Shown: in pieces, positions 1-10,845 of the stretch
How positions within the stretch are numbered: the first letter of the stretch is position 1
How the letters are laid out: each line of letters opens with the position of its first letter
Origin: Prochlorococcus sp. MIT 1300
GTDB lineage: Bacteria > Cyanobacteriota > Cyanobacteriia > PCC-6307 > Cyanobiaceae
Direction of reading: 5' to 3'
Assembly: GCF_034092375.1 (NCBI RefSeq)
Contig: NZ_CP139302.1
Location: 1,736,001 to 1,800,000 of the forward strand
Length of the DNA stretch: 64,000 bases
Notes under the pieces: generated by a model
What the model saw: only the letters and a program-made list of their open reading frames with translations
What the model was told of the DNA's origin: nothing
Databases searched by the model: none
Program-made: the position numbers and the translations under genes

Positions 1-2
1 CT

Positions 3-56
3 TTGCTTGACGAACACCCTCTTTTCTCATTTTATCAACATCCTAATGACTATTAA
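3..56 (+). CDS. 3' tail of an upstream gene, possibly the ABC ATPase partner (partial)
   Basis: The third reading frame is open from the left edge to a TAA at 54-56 and gives a 17-residue tail ending in Asn-Asp-Tyr. It would overlap the start of the permease gene by 11 bases, which is common for ABC-2 transporter pairs in which the ATPase gene comes first. The second frame has a TGA at 8-10, so an upstream gene could instead end there. The tail is too short to show any ABC signature; the ATPase identity rests only on the neighbouring gene. Confidence 0.3.
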   Translation: MLDEHPLFSFYQHPNDY

Positions 57-900
57 CAACTCAGTGTTTCTTGAAAAGTCTTCTCCAAATGGAGCTTTTG
101 CAGAAATAACCCAAGAAACTCTTGGCTTGACTCGGCGGCTTTTCTTGCAATTGATGAGACGACCATCAACTTTGATAGCGGGAATTATTCAGCCTTTGAT
201 TTGGCTTGTTCTGTTTGGGGCATTGTTTGCCAAAGCTCCTGAAGGAATGCTTCCTGGTGGAATTAGTTATGGTCAGTTTTTAGGAGCAGGCGTAATAGTG
301 TTTACAGCATTTAGTGGCGCCTTAAATGCTGGTTTGCCTGTGATGTTTGATCGTGAATTTGGATTTTTGAACCGACTTTTAGTTGCGCCCTTGAGAAGTA
401 GAAATTCTATTGTCTTTGCTTCTGTTATTTACATTACGATTATCAGTCTTTTGCAGAGCCTTGCAATTATGTTTACCGCGTCTTTGTTGGGTTATGGATG
501 GCCAGGCACCTCTGGGCTTTTGGTTGTTTTAGTCACCTTGCTTTTGTTGATATTTGCTGTTACGGCTATGAGTCTTGGTTTGGCATTTGCTCTACCAGGT
601 CATATAGAGCTTATCGCTGTCATATTTGTGGTGAACTTGCCGCTTTTATTTGCAAGCACCGCATTGGCTCCAATTTCTTTCATGCCTACGTGGTTGGGGT
701 GGCTAGCTTCCATAAATCCGCTTACCTTTGCTATTGAACCGATTCGTGCCGCATATTGTGGTTCGATTGACCTGGGCCAGGCTTTAATTCATGCTCCCTA
801 TGGGGATGTAAATGGTTATGGTTGTCTTAGTGTTTTATTGGCTCTAACTTTTGGACTTTTCTTTTTGGTTAGTCCTTTGCTAAATCGTAAACTCACTTAA
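46..900 (+). CDS. ABC-2 type transporter, membrane permease subunit
   Basis: This is an integral membrane subunit of an ABC-2 exporter, the class that includes drug, polysaccharide and lipid exporters. The 284-residue product has a short cytoplasmic N-terminus followed by about six hydrophobic segments near residues 42-62, 78-99, 121-146, 157-180, 188-210 and 260-278, the usual ABC-2 layout. The loop after the second segment carries the typical Asp-Arg-Glu then Leu-Leu-Val-Ala-Pro stretch of this family. I prefer the ATG at 46, since the open frame before it starts only at TTG 7 and the preceding gene seems to run to 56. The substrate cannot be read from the sequence. The ATPase partner should lie just left of the window. 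Confidence 0.85.
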   Translation: MTINNSVFLEKSSPNGAFAEITQETLGLTRRLFLQLMRRPSTLIAGIIQPLIWLVLFGALFAKAPEGMLPGGISYGQFLGAGVIVFTAFSGALNAGLPVMFDREFGFLNRLLVAPLRSRNSIVFASVIYITIISLLQSLAIMFTASLLGYGWPGTSGLLVVLVTLLLLIFAVTAMSLGLAFALPGHIELIAVIFVVNLPLLFASTALAPISFMPTWLGWLASINPLTFAIEPIRAAYCGSIDLGQALIHAPYGDVNGYGCLSVLLALTFGLFFLVSPLLNRKLT

Positions 901-904
901 TCCA

Positions 905-1444
905 GTGAAAGACTTACCTTCTTCTGATTGTTTACTTAGGTCTAGAAAGAAGAATATTCAACAACAAATTAGGATCGCTATAGATCAAGGACGCTTCCAG
1001 GAGGTTTATAAACTGCAGTCACGATGGGTTCATCGCTATGGCTATTCAGATCTTCCATTGAGTTTGAGTGGACCAAATCAGCATAAGGAAAATATAAGTT
1101 TGGAAAGTCTTCTTGTTATGGACCTTGAATCTAATGATTTAAGCTTTGCAGATAAAAAACAAGGAAGGCGATCGATTTGTGATGAACTTATTAATTCAGA
1201 AAAATCAGGCATTCAGCCTAAAGTAGGCTTTCAAGAAGATTTGCCTATTCGTAGAGTGAGATCATTCATTGGAAACTCTTCTGAAGAGTTTGTTGCACCT
1301 GTAAGTCAAATACCAGCAAAACAATTAAAGCAATCTGAAAATAATGTCTCTAGCTCCTTCCCGCCACCTCCACGAAAATCGACTCCTAGGAATTTAAGAA
1401 GGTGGCTTGCTGATAGTGAGGATGAGCGTCCAAAAGCATGCTAA
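905..1444 (+). CDS. conserved cyanobacterial protein of unknown function
   Basis: A 179-residue soluble protein with a GTG start five bases after the permease stop, so it is probably cotranscribed with it. The first 60 residues are basic and look helical; the middle and the C-terminal part are low in hydrophobic residues, rich in Ser, Glu and Lys, and end in a Pro run near residue 155 and a basic-acidic tail. There are no membrane segments and no recognisable catalytic motif. It ends shortly before a strong terminator shared with groEL2. I do not recognise the family; a disordered adaptor is conceivable but unproven. Confidence 0.6.
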   Translation: MKDLPSSDCLLRSRKKNIQQQIRIAIDQGRFQEVYKLQSRWVHRYGYSDLPLSLSGPNQHKENISLESLLVMDLESNDLSFADKKQGRRSICDELINSEKSGIQPKVGFQEDLPIRRVRSFIGNSSEEFVAPVSQIPAKQLKQSENNVSSSFPPPPRKSTPRNLRRWLADSEDERPKAC

Positions 1445-1517
1445 ACCTAACCAATTACCTTCATCCCTTGGTTTAGATTGTCAAATTAAAGTAAATTTCT
1501 TCCTTCTATTTGTAATT

Positions 1518-3270
<1,753 letters not shown>

Positions 3271-3392
3271 CTAATACCCGATGACAATTTCCCACAGCAA
3301 GTTGACTCAGTGGGAGGGGGAATGAGTGGGGAAAGCCGAATGCTTTGTGATTTTCGTGTGCCGGCAACGAATTTGCTAGTTATCGTTTGTGT

Positions 3393-3569
3393 ATGAATGA
3401 TTCAGGAACTCTATTTTTTGTTCTGATGGCTGGTCTTGCGGGAACGATGACATTGGTTTACTTCCCATTGCGCTTTTTTTTAACAGCTACAGCAAGAAGT
3501 CGAAGGTTGAGACTATTGCAACGTATTCGAAGACTTCGTGATGAATTGGGTCAGCCTTTAGACTCCTAA
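3393..3569 (+). CDS. small conserved membrane protein
   Basis: A 58-residue protein starting at ATG 3393, with one hydrophobic segment at about residues 6-31 followed by a strongly basic, Arg-rich stretch and a polar end. This predicts one membrane span with the basic tail on the cytoplasmic side. An upstream in-frame TTG at 3387 would add two residues. It lies alone between groEL2 (divergent) and fabG (convergent). I recognise it only as the kind of small cyanobacterial membrane protein that is seldom characterised. Confidence 0.6.
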   Translation: MNDSGTLFFVLMAGLAGTMTLVYFPLRFFLTATARSRRLRLLQRIRRLRDELGQPLDS

Positions 3570-3696
3570 AACTTTTTAAATATTGTCTCTAAAGTTATTC
3601 TTTTAAATTGCATTAGTTGTGGCCTATTATCGGTGAATTTAGTGTTCTGAGTTTAGTTTTATAAAACCCCCTTTATATTCATTGATATGCTATCAA

Positions 3697-4449
3697 TTAC
3701 CCCATAACCATTCCTCCATCAACTTGTAGGACCTGTCCTGTTATATATGCAGCAGCAGGATCCGCTGCTAAGAATCGAACACTTCCAGCTATTTCTTCTG
3801 GTGAACCCAATCTTGCCAAGGGAATTGCTGTCAATATTGGTTCTACATTCAAACCCTTAGTCATATCTGTTTCAATGAATCCTGGTGCAACTGCATTGAC
3901 CGTAATTCCCCTACTGGCAAACTCTTTTGCGGAGCTTTTTGTTAAACCAATGACACCTGCCTTTGCTGCAGCGTAATTAGCTTGTCCCGCATTTCCCATT
4001 AGTCCAACAACAGATGTGATATTTATAATTCTTCCTTTTTTCTGCTTAAGCATTGTTCTGGCAACAGCTTTTGTACATAGAAAAACTCCTTTTAAGTTGA
4101 GATTCATAACTGCTTCCCAGTCTTCGCTTTTCATTCTCATCAAAAGGCCATCACGGGTAATGCCTGCATTGTTTACAAGGATGTCTATCTGACCACTTTT
4201 TTCAAGGATGGTTTTGAAAAGATCATCAACCTCTATTTCGTCAGCAACGTTTGCCTTGACGCTGTAAGCAACCCCTCCAGAACTCTCTATTGCTTTAACT
4301 ACTTCGTTGGCTTTTTCAGGGGAATTGGCGTAGTTAATCACCACTTCTGCTCCAGAATTAGCAAGCGCTAGTGCAATTGCCCGTCCTATGCCACGACTTG
4401 CTCCTGTTACTAGGGCAGTTTGACCTTGGAGTTGAGTTTGGAAAGTCAT
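3697..4449 (-). CDS. fabG: 3-oxoacyl-[acyl-carrier-protein] reductase
   Basis: NADPH-dependent reductase of type II fatty acid elongation, acting on 3-ketoacyl-ACP in the cytoplasm. The 250-residue SDR protein shows the cofactor motif TGASRGIG at residues 15-22, NNAG at 93-96, catalytic Ser146 and the Tyr159-x3-Lys163 pair, and the FabG-like ending with ITGQVLQVDGG. Length and motifs match FabG rather than a generic SDR. It lies downstream of the potassium channel gene on the same strand with a 47-base spacer. Another ketoreductase role is possible in theory but less likely. Confidence 0.95.
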   Translation of the reverse strand: MTFQTQLQGQTALVTGASRGIGRAIALALANSGAEVVINYANSPEKANEVVKAIESSGGVAYSVKANVADEIEVDDLFKTILEKSGQIDILVNNAGITRDGLLMRMKSEDWEAVMNLNLKGVFLCTKAVARTMLKQKKGRIINITSVVGLMGNAGQANYAAAKAGVIGLTKSSAKEFASRGITVNAVAPGFIETDMTKGLNVEPILTAIPLARLGSPEEIAGSVRFLAADPAAAYITGQVLQVDGGMVMG

Positions 4450-4496
4450 ATTGGTGAAATGAGCTAAGGGGGATCGTAGTAATGCAAGAGCTGTCT

Positions 4497-5531
4497 TCAG
4501 CTAGACATTTGCTCTACTGTTTCTAGTGTTTGACCTAAAAGGTCACGTAGGCGAGTCAGTTGAGACTTGCTGCCTAAGACCACAAGTAATTGACCAGGCG
4601 AAATCTCTACATTGCTTCCTGGGTTGGTTATTAAGTTTGAACCATCTCGAATTGCTAAAACCATTGCTCCACTATCTCTTCCTAACTGCAGTTTGGAAAG
4701 ACTTCTATGGGCAAGGTTCTTGAAAAGTTCTGGATTGCTGCTAAGTCGAAATTCTTCAATTTCGCAGTTTGATCCTGCTAGTAAATCCATAAAGTCAACT
4801 GCTAAGGGACGTAATGCCGTGGCTGCCATCGTTCGACCGGCGGCGACATAAGGACTAACTACAACGCTTGCCCCAGCAAGCTTCAGCTTGACTGCCGCTT
4901 CTTGACTCTCAGCTCTCGCAATGAGACGACATTCTGGACGTAACCCTTTTGCGCTAAGAATTACATACAAGTTGGCAGCATTATTAGGAAGGGTTGCCAC
5001 CAAGCTCTTGCATTTCTCCAATCCAGCCATTAACAAAGTTTCATCTAATGTTGCATCAGCCTGTAAAACATTAAGGCCACATTCTTCGGCTGCAAGCTTT
5101 CTGGAAGGGTCAATCTCTACAACTAGTATTGGAACACCTTCTAAAAGAAGTTGCTCTGCAATCTCCTGACCTATTCGTCCATAACCGCAGACAATTACGT
5201 GATCACGCATGCGACGTATGACTCTTCTAAACCTTAGCTCTTTGAGCTGCCGAAAGTAGCCAGAGTCCGCCAGCCTTAGGATTCTCTGGATAGTTAATTG
5301 CACAACAATCAAACCACCAGTGATTATTAGTACTGTTACGACACGTCCCGCTGCACTTAGAGGCTCTACTTCTCCAAACCCTATTGTTGTAATAGTGATT
5401 AGGACCATCCACAGACAATCTCCTAGGTCCCACCCTTCTGTAAGCCTGTATCCAATTGTTCCTCCTATAACCAGTAAATTCAAGGCAAGGATTGGGCCGA
5501 GCCAGGGCTTTGTTAGTGCGCGCAGCTTCAA
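4497..5531 (-). CDS. potassium channel with RCK/TrkA regulatory domains
   Basis: A 344-residue two-helix channel protein. TM1 spans about residues 10-28, a pore helix and selectivity filter TTIGFGE lie at 48-54, TM2 at about 62-80. A TrkA-N (RCK) nucleotide-binding domain starts near residue 111 with the GYGRIG motif at 116-121 and a Val-Val-Glu-Ile-Asp strand end; a TrkA-C domain forms the last ~80 residues. This is the MthK-like architecture, in which ligand binding to RCK gates the pore. The filter reads GFG, a known variant of GYG. It lies next to the remains of a glycosyltransferase gene on the same strand. Confidence 0.9.
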   Translation of the reverse strand: MKLRALTKPWLGPILALNLLVIGGTIGYRLTEGWDLGDCLWMVLITITTIGFGEVEPLSAAGRVVTVLIITGGLIVVQLTIQRILRLADSGYFRQLKELRFRRVIRRMRDHVIVCGYGRIGQEIAEQLLLEGVPILVVEIDPSRKLAAEECGLNVLQADATLDETLLMAGLEKCKSLVATLPNNAANLYVILSAKGLRPECRLIARAESQEAAVKLKLAGASVVVSPYVAAGRTMAATALRPLAVDFMDLLAGSNCEIEEFRLSSNPELFKNLAHRSLSKLQLGRDSGAMVLAIRDGSNLITNPGSNVEISPGQLLVVLGSKSQLTRLRDLLGQTLETVEQMSS

Positions 5532-5576
5532 ATCTTTGAATTGACTAGGCTTTACTAGGGCAAAACCCTTTTCGCA

Positions 5577-6412
5577 TTATAAGCCAAGCATGTTAAAAAT
5601 TTTCTCTTCATTTATTGTACGCAAGTGATGTTCACCTGACTTTATACAATAGATTCCTTGTAAGTCTGGCCAGGTTTATTTATCATTCCCTAAACTTATT
5701 AAGGGTATTCTATGGAATAGATATAGAAGTTGAGATGTATAGAAATTTGTTATTACAACATCAGAGGATCCTATTTCGCTCGATCTAAGTCGAAAGATTA
5801 GCCCCTTGAAAGTATCTTTGTTTGAATATTAGGTGATTTAGTTCTTAGTTTAAAGGCAAGATCTATCCAGATTTGTTTGAGGTAATCTCCTTTGCTCTAC
5901 CTTAGTAACAGCAGTATGAGTGGGTCATCTCCACTTGGAGGATTCCTTCTGGCCTCAGCTAAATTCTTGCTTGGTAATGATGTTCGAAATTTACTTGCTT
6001 CTAGCTTTACTCCTAAAGATGTTAAATAGCTTTCCCATTGTTGCGCGGGCCAAGTATTAGAAAGTCTTACAATATTATTAGCAGCAAAACCTTCTTGGGT
6101 AATTCGATTGGGGGATTTGGCTAATTAAGAGCATTAAATTTATTGGATTACCTTTAGAGAATTTGAGACATGTTTGGAAGCCTGCTTCTCTTATGGCTCC
6201 TAGCAAATGGGCCCATTCTACTAGTGAGGTTTGGGACTGAGTTGCGAAAGGAATTACTTTCTCAATTGATTGTAAAAACAGAAAACCTCAGTTGCAGAAG
6301 GCTCGCATATAATTTGTCGACGAGCATTAAGCTGTTTGTTTAAGCTCCCTAGTGTAGTTAGCTTTACAAGCTGCTCATCAATAGATCCTGGACTGAGAGC
6401 AAGCACACGCAT
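5577..6412 (-). pseudogene. decayed family 9 glycosyltransferase (heptosyltransferase-like), full length
   Basis: Read on the minus strand, an ATG at 6410-6412 opens a frame beginning MRVLALSPGSIDEQL, which matches the N-terminus of cyanobacterial GT9 proteins (MRVLALxPGGIGDQL). That frame stops at TAA 6254-6256; homology continues in another frame (VIPFATQSQTSLVEWAHLLG, then IREAGF), returns to the first frame near 6124, and meets TAG 5897-5899, TAA 5798-5800 and TAG 5771-5773. After a further shift it reads SSDVVITNFYTSQLLYLF, with TAA 5676-5678, and ends at TAA 5577-5579 after Asn-Met-Leu-Gly-Leu, as intact homologues do. About 278 codons remain, with roughly six lesions. GT9 enzymes add sugars to the lipopolysaccharide core. 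Confidence 0.85.
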
Positions 6413-6485
6413 CGAATGAGGTCTTATGAATTATGTAAGTGGATTTGATGAAGAAATCCTCACTATTTACCTGTAGGACTTGAAC

Positions 6486-7157
6486 ATGCACCTTTTAATT
6501 GCAGCAGCTGGAAGCGGTCGCCGAATGGGTGCTGATAAAAATAAGTTGCTTTTAAATCTCGCTGGTCGAGCAGTCTTAGCGTGGACTTTGGATGCGGCTT
6601 TTGGAGCTGAATCAATTCATTGGATTGGAGTAGTTGGACAAAATAAAGACAAAGAGTCAATTATGGATCTAGTGGTTAATACCTCTAAGCCAATTCAGTG
6701 GATTGAAGGCGGGGAGACTAGACAAGAATCTGTAAAGCGGGGCTTAGCGGCTTTACCTGCAGATGCAACTCAAGTTCTCATTCATGATGGGGCGAGATGC
6801 ATGGTTGACCCGGCTTTTTTTGATAAATGTTCGGAGGAGATGTTCTCAGGACAGGCTGTAATTGCTGCAACACCAATTACAGATACGATTAAGCAAGTTG
6901 ATAGTCATGGCCTTATAGAAACAACACTTGATCGTTCAGTGTTGTGGGCTGCCCAAACACCACAAGGATTTGTAGTTGAAGACTTGAAGAGAGCCCACAT
7001 TGAGGCGGAGATTAGAGGTTGGAGTGTTACTGATGATGCATCGCTTTATGAGCGACTTGGCTGGCCTGTAAAGGTATTGGAGTCAAGTCCATCAAACATA
7101 AAGGTCACAACACCGTTTGATTTGTCTGTTGCTGAAGCACTCCTTGAGATTAGGTAA
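6486..7157 (+). CDS. ispD: 2-C-methyl-D-erythritol 4-phosphate cytidylyltransferase
   Basis: Third step of the MEP isoprenoid pathway: MEP plus CTP gives CDP-methylerythritol and pyrophosphate. The product (223 residues from ATG 6486) begins with the CTP-binding loop [10 protein letters not shown] at about residues 6-15, followed by a Lys-rich segment (Asp-Lys-Asn-Lys) that holds the active-site lysine, and has the IHDGARC motif and the C-terminal [10 protein letters not shown] motif of IspD. A TTG two codons upstream is a possible alternative start. It supplies isoprenoids for chlorophyll, carotenoids and quinones. Its 3' end overlaps the convergent carboxypeptidase gene by 8 bases. Confidence 0.96.
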   Translation: MHLLIAAAGSGRRMGADKNKLLLNLAGRAVLAWTLDAAFGAESIHWIGVVGQNKDKESIMDLVVNTSKPIQWIEGGETRQESVKRGLAALPADATQVLIHDGARCMVDPAFFDKCSEEMFSGQAVIAATPITDTIKQVDSHGLIETTLDRSVLWAAQTPQGFVVEDLKRAHIEAEIRGWSVTDDASLYERLGWPVKVLESSPSNIKVTTPFDLSVAEALLEIR

Positions 7158-8055
7158 TCAGCTTAAGTAGTCCTTTTGTTCCGTTCAGAAGAGTTTTGTG
7201 CCCAAGTGGCATAGCGGCATTTCCACACCCATGTCCGATAGGCAGGTTGCCAACAACAGGAATACCTAGATCGGAACTTCTTTCTTTTAGGACTTCGTCT
7301 AGACGGAATGTTTCTTGGGGAGGGATCTCCTCCGGAGCCTCACAATTTAGGAACTTGCCAAAGCCCAACCCAGCAATGGCTTGAAGAATTCCACTAAGTC
7401 TCCATTGGGTAAGCATTCGATCTATTCGATAGGGCTCTTCTCCAATATCTTCTAAAACAAGAATTGCTCCTCTAAGGTCAGGAAAATAACGGCTACCAAT
7501 GAGGTGTGAGGCGACGGTTAGGTTCGCTACTACTAGAGGACCTATTGCTAAGCCATAGCTCCAGGAATCTCCATGAAGATCATTTACTTGTTCTTTGAAA
7601 AGGATACTTTTGAGCCTTTCTTTGCTCCAATCAGGCTCTTTGTAGAGGGTTGTTAATAGCGGTCCATGAATACACCCTCCAAAACCAGATGTCAGTCTTG
7701 CAAGTAATAGAGATGTCACGTCTGAGAAACCAAGCATCCAGCCTATAGACCAACTTTTTTCTTGGTCGAGTTCAAGTAGTCGGGCTGAGCCCCAACCTCC
7801 TCGAGCAAAAATGATTAAGGGAGCATTATTTTTAGCGTGAAGTTCTGAAAAACGGGTTTGATCGTTACCAGCAAGATAACCCCAACGCCTTTTGTAATTC
7901 GTTTGAGGACGACAGATTAGGCCCCAACTTTCTAGAACTTTCAATCCTTGTATGATTTCTTCCTCATTATCAATTGCCGAGCTGGCTGCGACAGCTACTA
8001 CTTCGTCTCCCTGAACTAATGCAGGTGCTGACTTTGTGGGGTCTACAGTTGCCAT
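7150..8055 (-). CDS. ldcA: LD-carboxypeptidase, peptidase family S66
   Basis: A 301-residue S66 peptidase, the family of murein tetrapeptide LD-carboxypeptidases (and of MccF). The nucleophile motif [11 protein letters not shown] sits near residues 84-94 with Ser90; a conserved [13 protein letters not shown] segment near residue 200 contains the catalytic Glu region, and the GHG near residue 273 provides the His of the Ser-Glu-His triad. The likely role is trimming recycled peptidoglycan peptides in the cytoplasm. It lies three bases downstream of the prenyltransferase gene on the same strand, so the two are probably cotranscribed. MccF-like detoxification is an alternative. Confidence 0.88.
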   Translation of the reverse strand: MATVDPTKSAPALVQGDEVVAVAASSAIDNEEEIIQGLKVLESWGLICRPQTNYKRRWGYLAGNDQTRFSELHAKNNAPLIIFARGGWGSARLLELDQEKSWSIGWMLGFSDVTSLLLARLTSGFGGCIHGPLLTTLYKEPDWSKERLKSILFKEQVNDLHGDSWSYGLAIGPLVVANLTVASHLIGSRYFPDLRGAILVLEDIGEEPYRIDRMLTQWRLSGILQAIAGLGFGKFLNCEAPEEIPPQETFRLDEVLKERSSDLGIPVVGNLPIGHGCGNAAMPLGHKTLLNGTKGLLKLIT

Positions 8056-8058
8056 GCT

Positions 8059-8979
8059 TTAAATTAGCCGCCCTAAAAATAGCCCTATAAATATCACTCC
8101 CCCTAAATAAACTTGATATTGAAAATGTTTACCATAGGGAGTTGTATTCTCATATTCTGAACTTTTAAGTAGAGAAACTGTTCTAATCATTCCAATGCTA
8201 GCAACTAACCAGAATGGCCAAAAAAATAAACCAATTCCTGCATGGAAAGCAGCAATCGCTAAGCATATGCATGCAGATATATAGCTTGTTAAGACTACTT
8301 TTTTTACCTTTTTACCAAGAGTTAATGCACTGCTTTTTAGTCCAAGCTTTTTATCATCGATTCGATCAGACATTGCATATACAGTGTCAAAACCAAAGGT
8401 CCACATCACAGCTGCAAGCCATGTGCCAAGTAAGGGCAGCCCACCAGCAACAATAGATGAAAAAAGATTATGGCCAGGATGATCATTGTTGGGTTGGTTG
8501 GCCACCCAGGGAATTAATACTGAAAAACCCCAGCAGATAGCAAGAATTGCTTGGGGATAGCTAAACCATCTCTTAGCAGAGGGGTAGATCAATATTGAAG
8601 GTAAAGCTAATAAAGCTAGTTTTAGAACGGATCCTCTTGTTGCTTCTGGCAGGGCTACAACTGAACTTAAGCTCAGAAAAAGCATTATTACTAGAAGTAA
8701 TGAGGCTGTTGAGACTTTTAGTTGGCCGCTGGCCAACGGTCGGTTTTTAGTTCGAGTAACCAAACCATCAACTTTTCTGTCCCAAAGATCATTGGCTATA
8801 CATCCAGCTCCACTAATGGCGATGCCCCCAAGAGCTATCTTCATTACCAGGGATAGTTGGGGTGGTGCATTAGGGCTTATCCAAAGGGCCCATCCTGCTG
8901 GTATTAGAAGAATTAACCTTCCGCTTGGCCTATCCCAGCGAAGTAATTGGATTAAGGCTGTGATTTGGTTTGGGATGAT
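8059..8979 (-). CDS. ubiA: UbiA-type 4-hydroxybenzoate polyprenyltransferase with a non-standard start
   Basis: Membrane prenyltransferase that joins 4-hydroxybenzoate to a polyprenyl chain, used in cyanobacteria for plastoquinone synthesis. The first Asp-rich motif reads NDLWDRKVDGLVTRTKNRPL and the second DRIDDKKLG; about eight hydrophobic segments follow the family pattern. The first ATG (8844) would remove the conserved N-terminal helix. The same frame continues upstream with LLRWDRPSGRLILLIPAGW, typical of the family, and reaches an in-frame TAA just before two ATC codons at 8977-8979 and 8974-8976. No ATG, GTG or TTG lies in that part. I therefore place the start at ATC 8979, with AGG about 9 bases upstream, giving 306 residues. 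A sequence error is the alternative. Confidence 0.85.
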   Translation of the reverse strand: MIPNQITALIQLLRWDRPSGRLILLIPAGWALWISPNAPPQLSLVMKIALGGIAISGAGCIANDLWDRKVDGLVTRTKNRPLASGQLKVSTASLLLVIMLFLSLSSVVALPEATRGSVLKLALLALPSILIYPSAKRWFSYPQAILAICWGFSVLIPWVANQPNNDHPGHNLFSSIVAGGLPLLGTWLAAVMWTFGFDTVYAMSDRIDDKKLGLKSSALTLGKKVKKVVLTSYISACICLAIAAFHAGIGLFFWPFWLVASIGMIRTVSLLKSSEYENTTPYGKHFQYQVYLGGVIFIGLFLGRLI

Positions 8980-9076
8980 TCGTTACCTGGAGAACTTTTC
9001 TTTGAGAAAGCTAGTCAGGCCGTCTAGCTATTAACTGCTGATGGCAGACTGTTGTAGTTAATGGCAATGGTGTTCC

Positions 9077-10741
9077 ATGTCGGAAGTAGAGCCATTCCAT
9101 AGAGAGGGCCCTGACACCATTAGTCAGGAGTACAGATTCCTTAAAAAAAACCAAGAGCTGCGTGCTGGTAGTCATTTAATTCAAGTGGCCGCTATTGACA
9201 TAGGGACTAACTCCACACACCTTTTAATTGCATCAGTAGATCCTTCTTTACATACATTTAATGTTGATCTTGCTGAGAAATCAACCACACGCCTCGGTGA
9301 ATGTGACCTGGATACTGGAAATCTCAGTGAAGTCTCAATGCAGAGAGTTCTTGATGTCCTGAAACGCTTTAAAGAGTTAGCTGATAGTCATCAAGTTGAA
9401 CAATTAATTGTTACAGCTACAAGTGCTGTTAGAGAGGCTCCAAATGGATTATTTTTTCTAAAGAGGATTGATGATGAGCTGAATTTAGCCGTTGATCTTA
9501 TTAGTGGAGCTGAAGAAGCAAGGTTGATTTATCTTGGAGTTCTCTCTGGTAAGTCATTTGGAGAGCGCCCTCACTTTTTATTGGACATAGGTGGTGGATC
9601 GACAGAATTGATTTTGGCAGATGAGATTGATGCAAGAGCTCTCACTAGCACGAGAGTAGGGGCTGTACGTTTGCAAAGAGATTTCATTAAAGAAGAGCCA
9701 ATATCTATTAATAGACGAAAATTTTTGAAAACTTTTATACAAGGCTCTATGGAGCCTGCTATAGACAAAGTATTAAGTCGAGTTAATTCAGAGGATAGCC
9801 CTGTGATGGTAGCTACTAGTGGAACTGCAATGGCGATAGGTTCTTTGATCGCTGCCGAAGAAGAACATCCACCTGTGAAATTACATGGATATTCACTGTC
9901 GGTTAACCAGGTGGAAAGGCTAATAGAAAAGCTTGTAGAAATGACGCCTGAAGATAGGAGATCTTTAGCCGCAATTAATGATAGACGTGCTGAAATAATT
10001 GTCCCTGGAGCATTAATTCTTCACACGACTATGAAAATGCTAGGAGTTAAAGAATTGACCCTTAGTGAGAGGGCTTTGAGAGAAGGTTTAATAGTGGACT
10101 GGATGCTAAGGCGTGGATTATTAGAAGACAGATTTAATTTCCAACGTAGTATTAGAAATCGTACAGTTTTACATCAGGTCAAAAGGTTTCGAGTTAATAC
10201 TGTTCGAGCTGAGAGAGTGGCAAAGCATGCAATGTCAATTTATGACAATACTTTTGGGGCTTTGCATGATGACAAGGGCTTTGGAAGGGAGCTTTTGTGG
10301 GCTGCATCAATGCTCCATTCTTGTGGACTACATATCAATCGAACTGCATACCATAAGCACTCTTGGTATTTAATTCGTCATGGAGAGTTGCTTGGCTATT
10401 CTCATAGAGAGCATTTGATGGTTGCAGGAATTGCTCGTTATCATCGTAAAAGTTTGCCCAAGAAACGTCATGAAGCTTGGCAAGTTTTAGCAAGCAAGAG
10501 TGATAGGAAGCTTGTTTTAGAAATGTCTTTGATTTTGAGGCTTTCTGTGGCTTTAGATCTTCGACCTGAACCAGCAGCAATTGATATAAATATAAATAAG
10601 ATGAAGCAGAAAATCATCATTCAGTTGATAGCTAAAGCTGAGTCCAATGATCTAGGACTGGAGCAGTGGAATTTAGCTAGTTGTAATCCTATAGTTAAAG
10701 AATTGACAGGACTTGAACTTGATATTCAGGTGAAAACTTAA
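9077..10741 (+). CDS. ppx: exopolyphosphatase, Ppx/GppA family
   Basis: Releases phosphate from polyphosphate chain ends and may also hydrolyse pppGpp. The 554-residue protein has the two actin-like ATPase-fold motifs of the family: AAIDIGTNSTHLLI near residue 38 and DIGGGSTELIL near residue 169, with TSAVREA between them. The remaining ~230 residues form the C-terminal HD-like helical domain typical of long Ppx proteins. The ATG at 9077 is chosen; the stretch before AAIDIG is polar and variable. The gene is divergent from the prenyltransferase gene, with about 100 bases between the starts. Confidence 0.93.
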   Translation: MSEVEPFHREGPDTISQEYRFLKKNQELRAGSHLIQVAAIDIGTNSTHLLIASVDPSLHTFNVDLAEKSTTRLGECDLDTGNLSEVSMQRVLDVLKRFKELADSHQVEQLIVTATSAVREAPNGLFFLKRIDDELNLAVDLISGAEEARLIYLGVLSGKSFGERPHFLLDIGGGSTELILADEIDARALTSTRVGAVRLQRDFIKEEPISINRRKFLKTFIQGSMEPAIDKVLSRVNSEDSPVMVATSGTAMAIGSLIAAEEEHPPVKLHGYSLSVNQVERLIEKLVEMTPEDRRSLAAINDRRAEIIVPGALILHTTMKMLGVKELTLSERALREGLIVDWMLRRGLLEDRFNFQRSIRNRTVLHQVKRFRVNTVRAERVAKHAMSIYDNTFGALHDDKGFGRELLWAASMLHSCGLHINRTAYHKHSWYLIRHGELLGYSHREHLMVAGIARYHRKSLPKKRHEAWQVLASKSDRKLVLEMSLILRLSVALDLRPEPAAIDININKMKQKIIIQLIAKAESNDLGLEQWNLASCNPIVKELTGLELDIQVKT

Positions 10742-10845
10742 TGGTCAGCGATCTTGGCCTGAGACTTTTTAGAAACAGGTTTTAGTTTTTAATCAATTGT
10801 GGTCATTAGGCCGTTGAATTATTTGAAAAGATTTATATATCGAAT

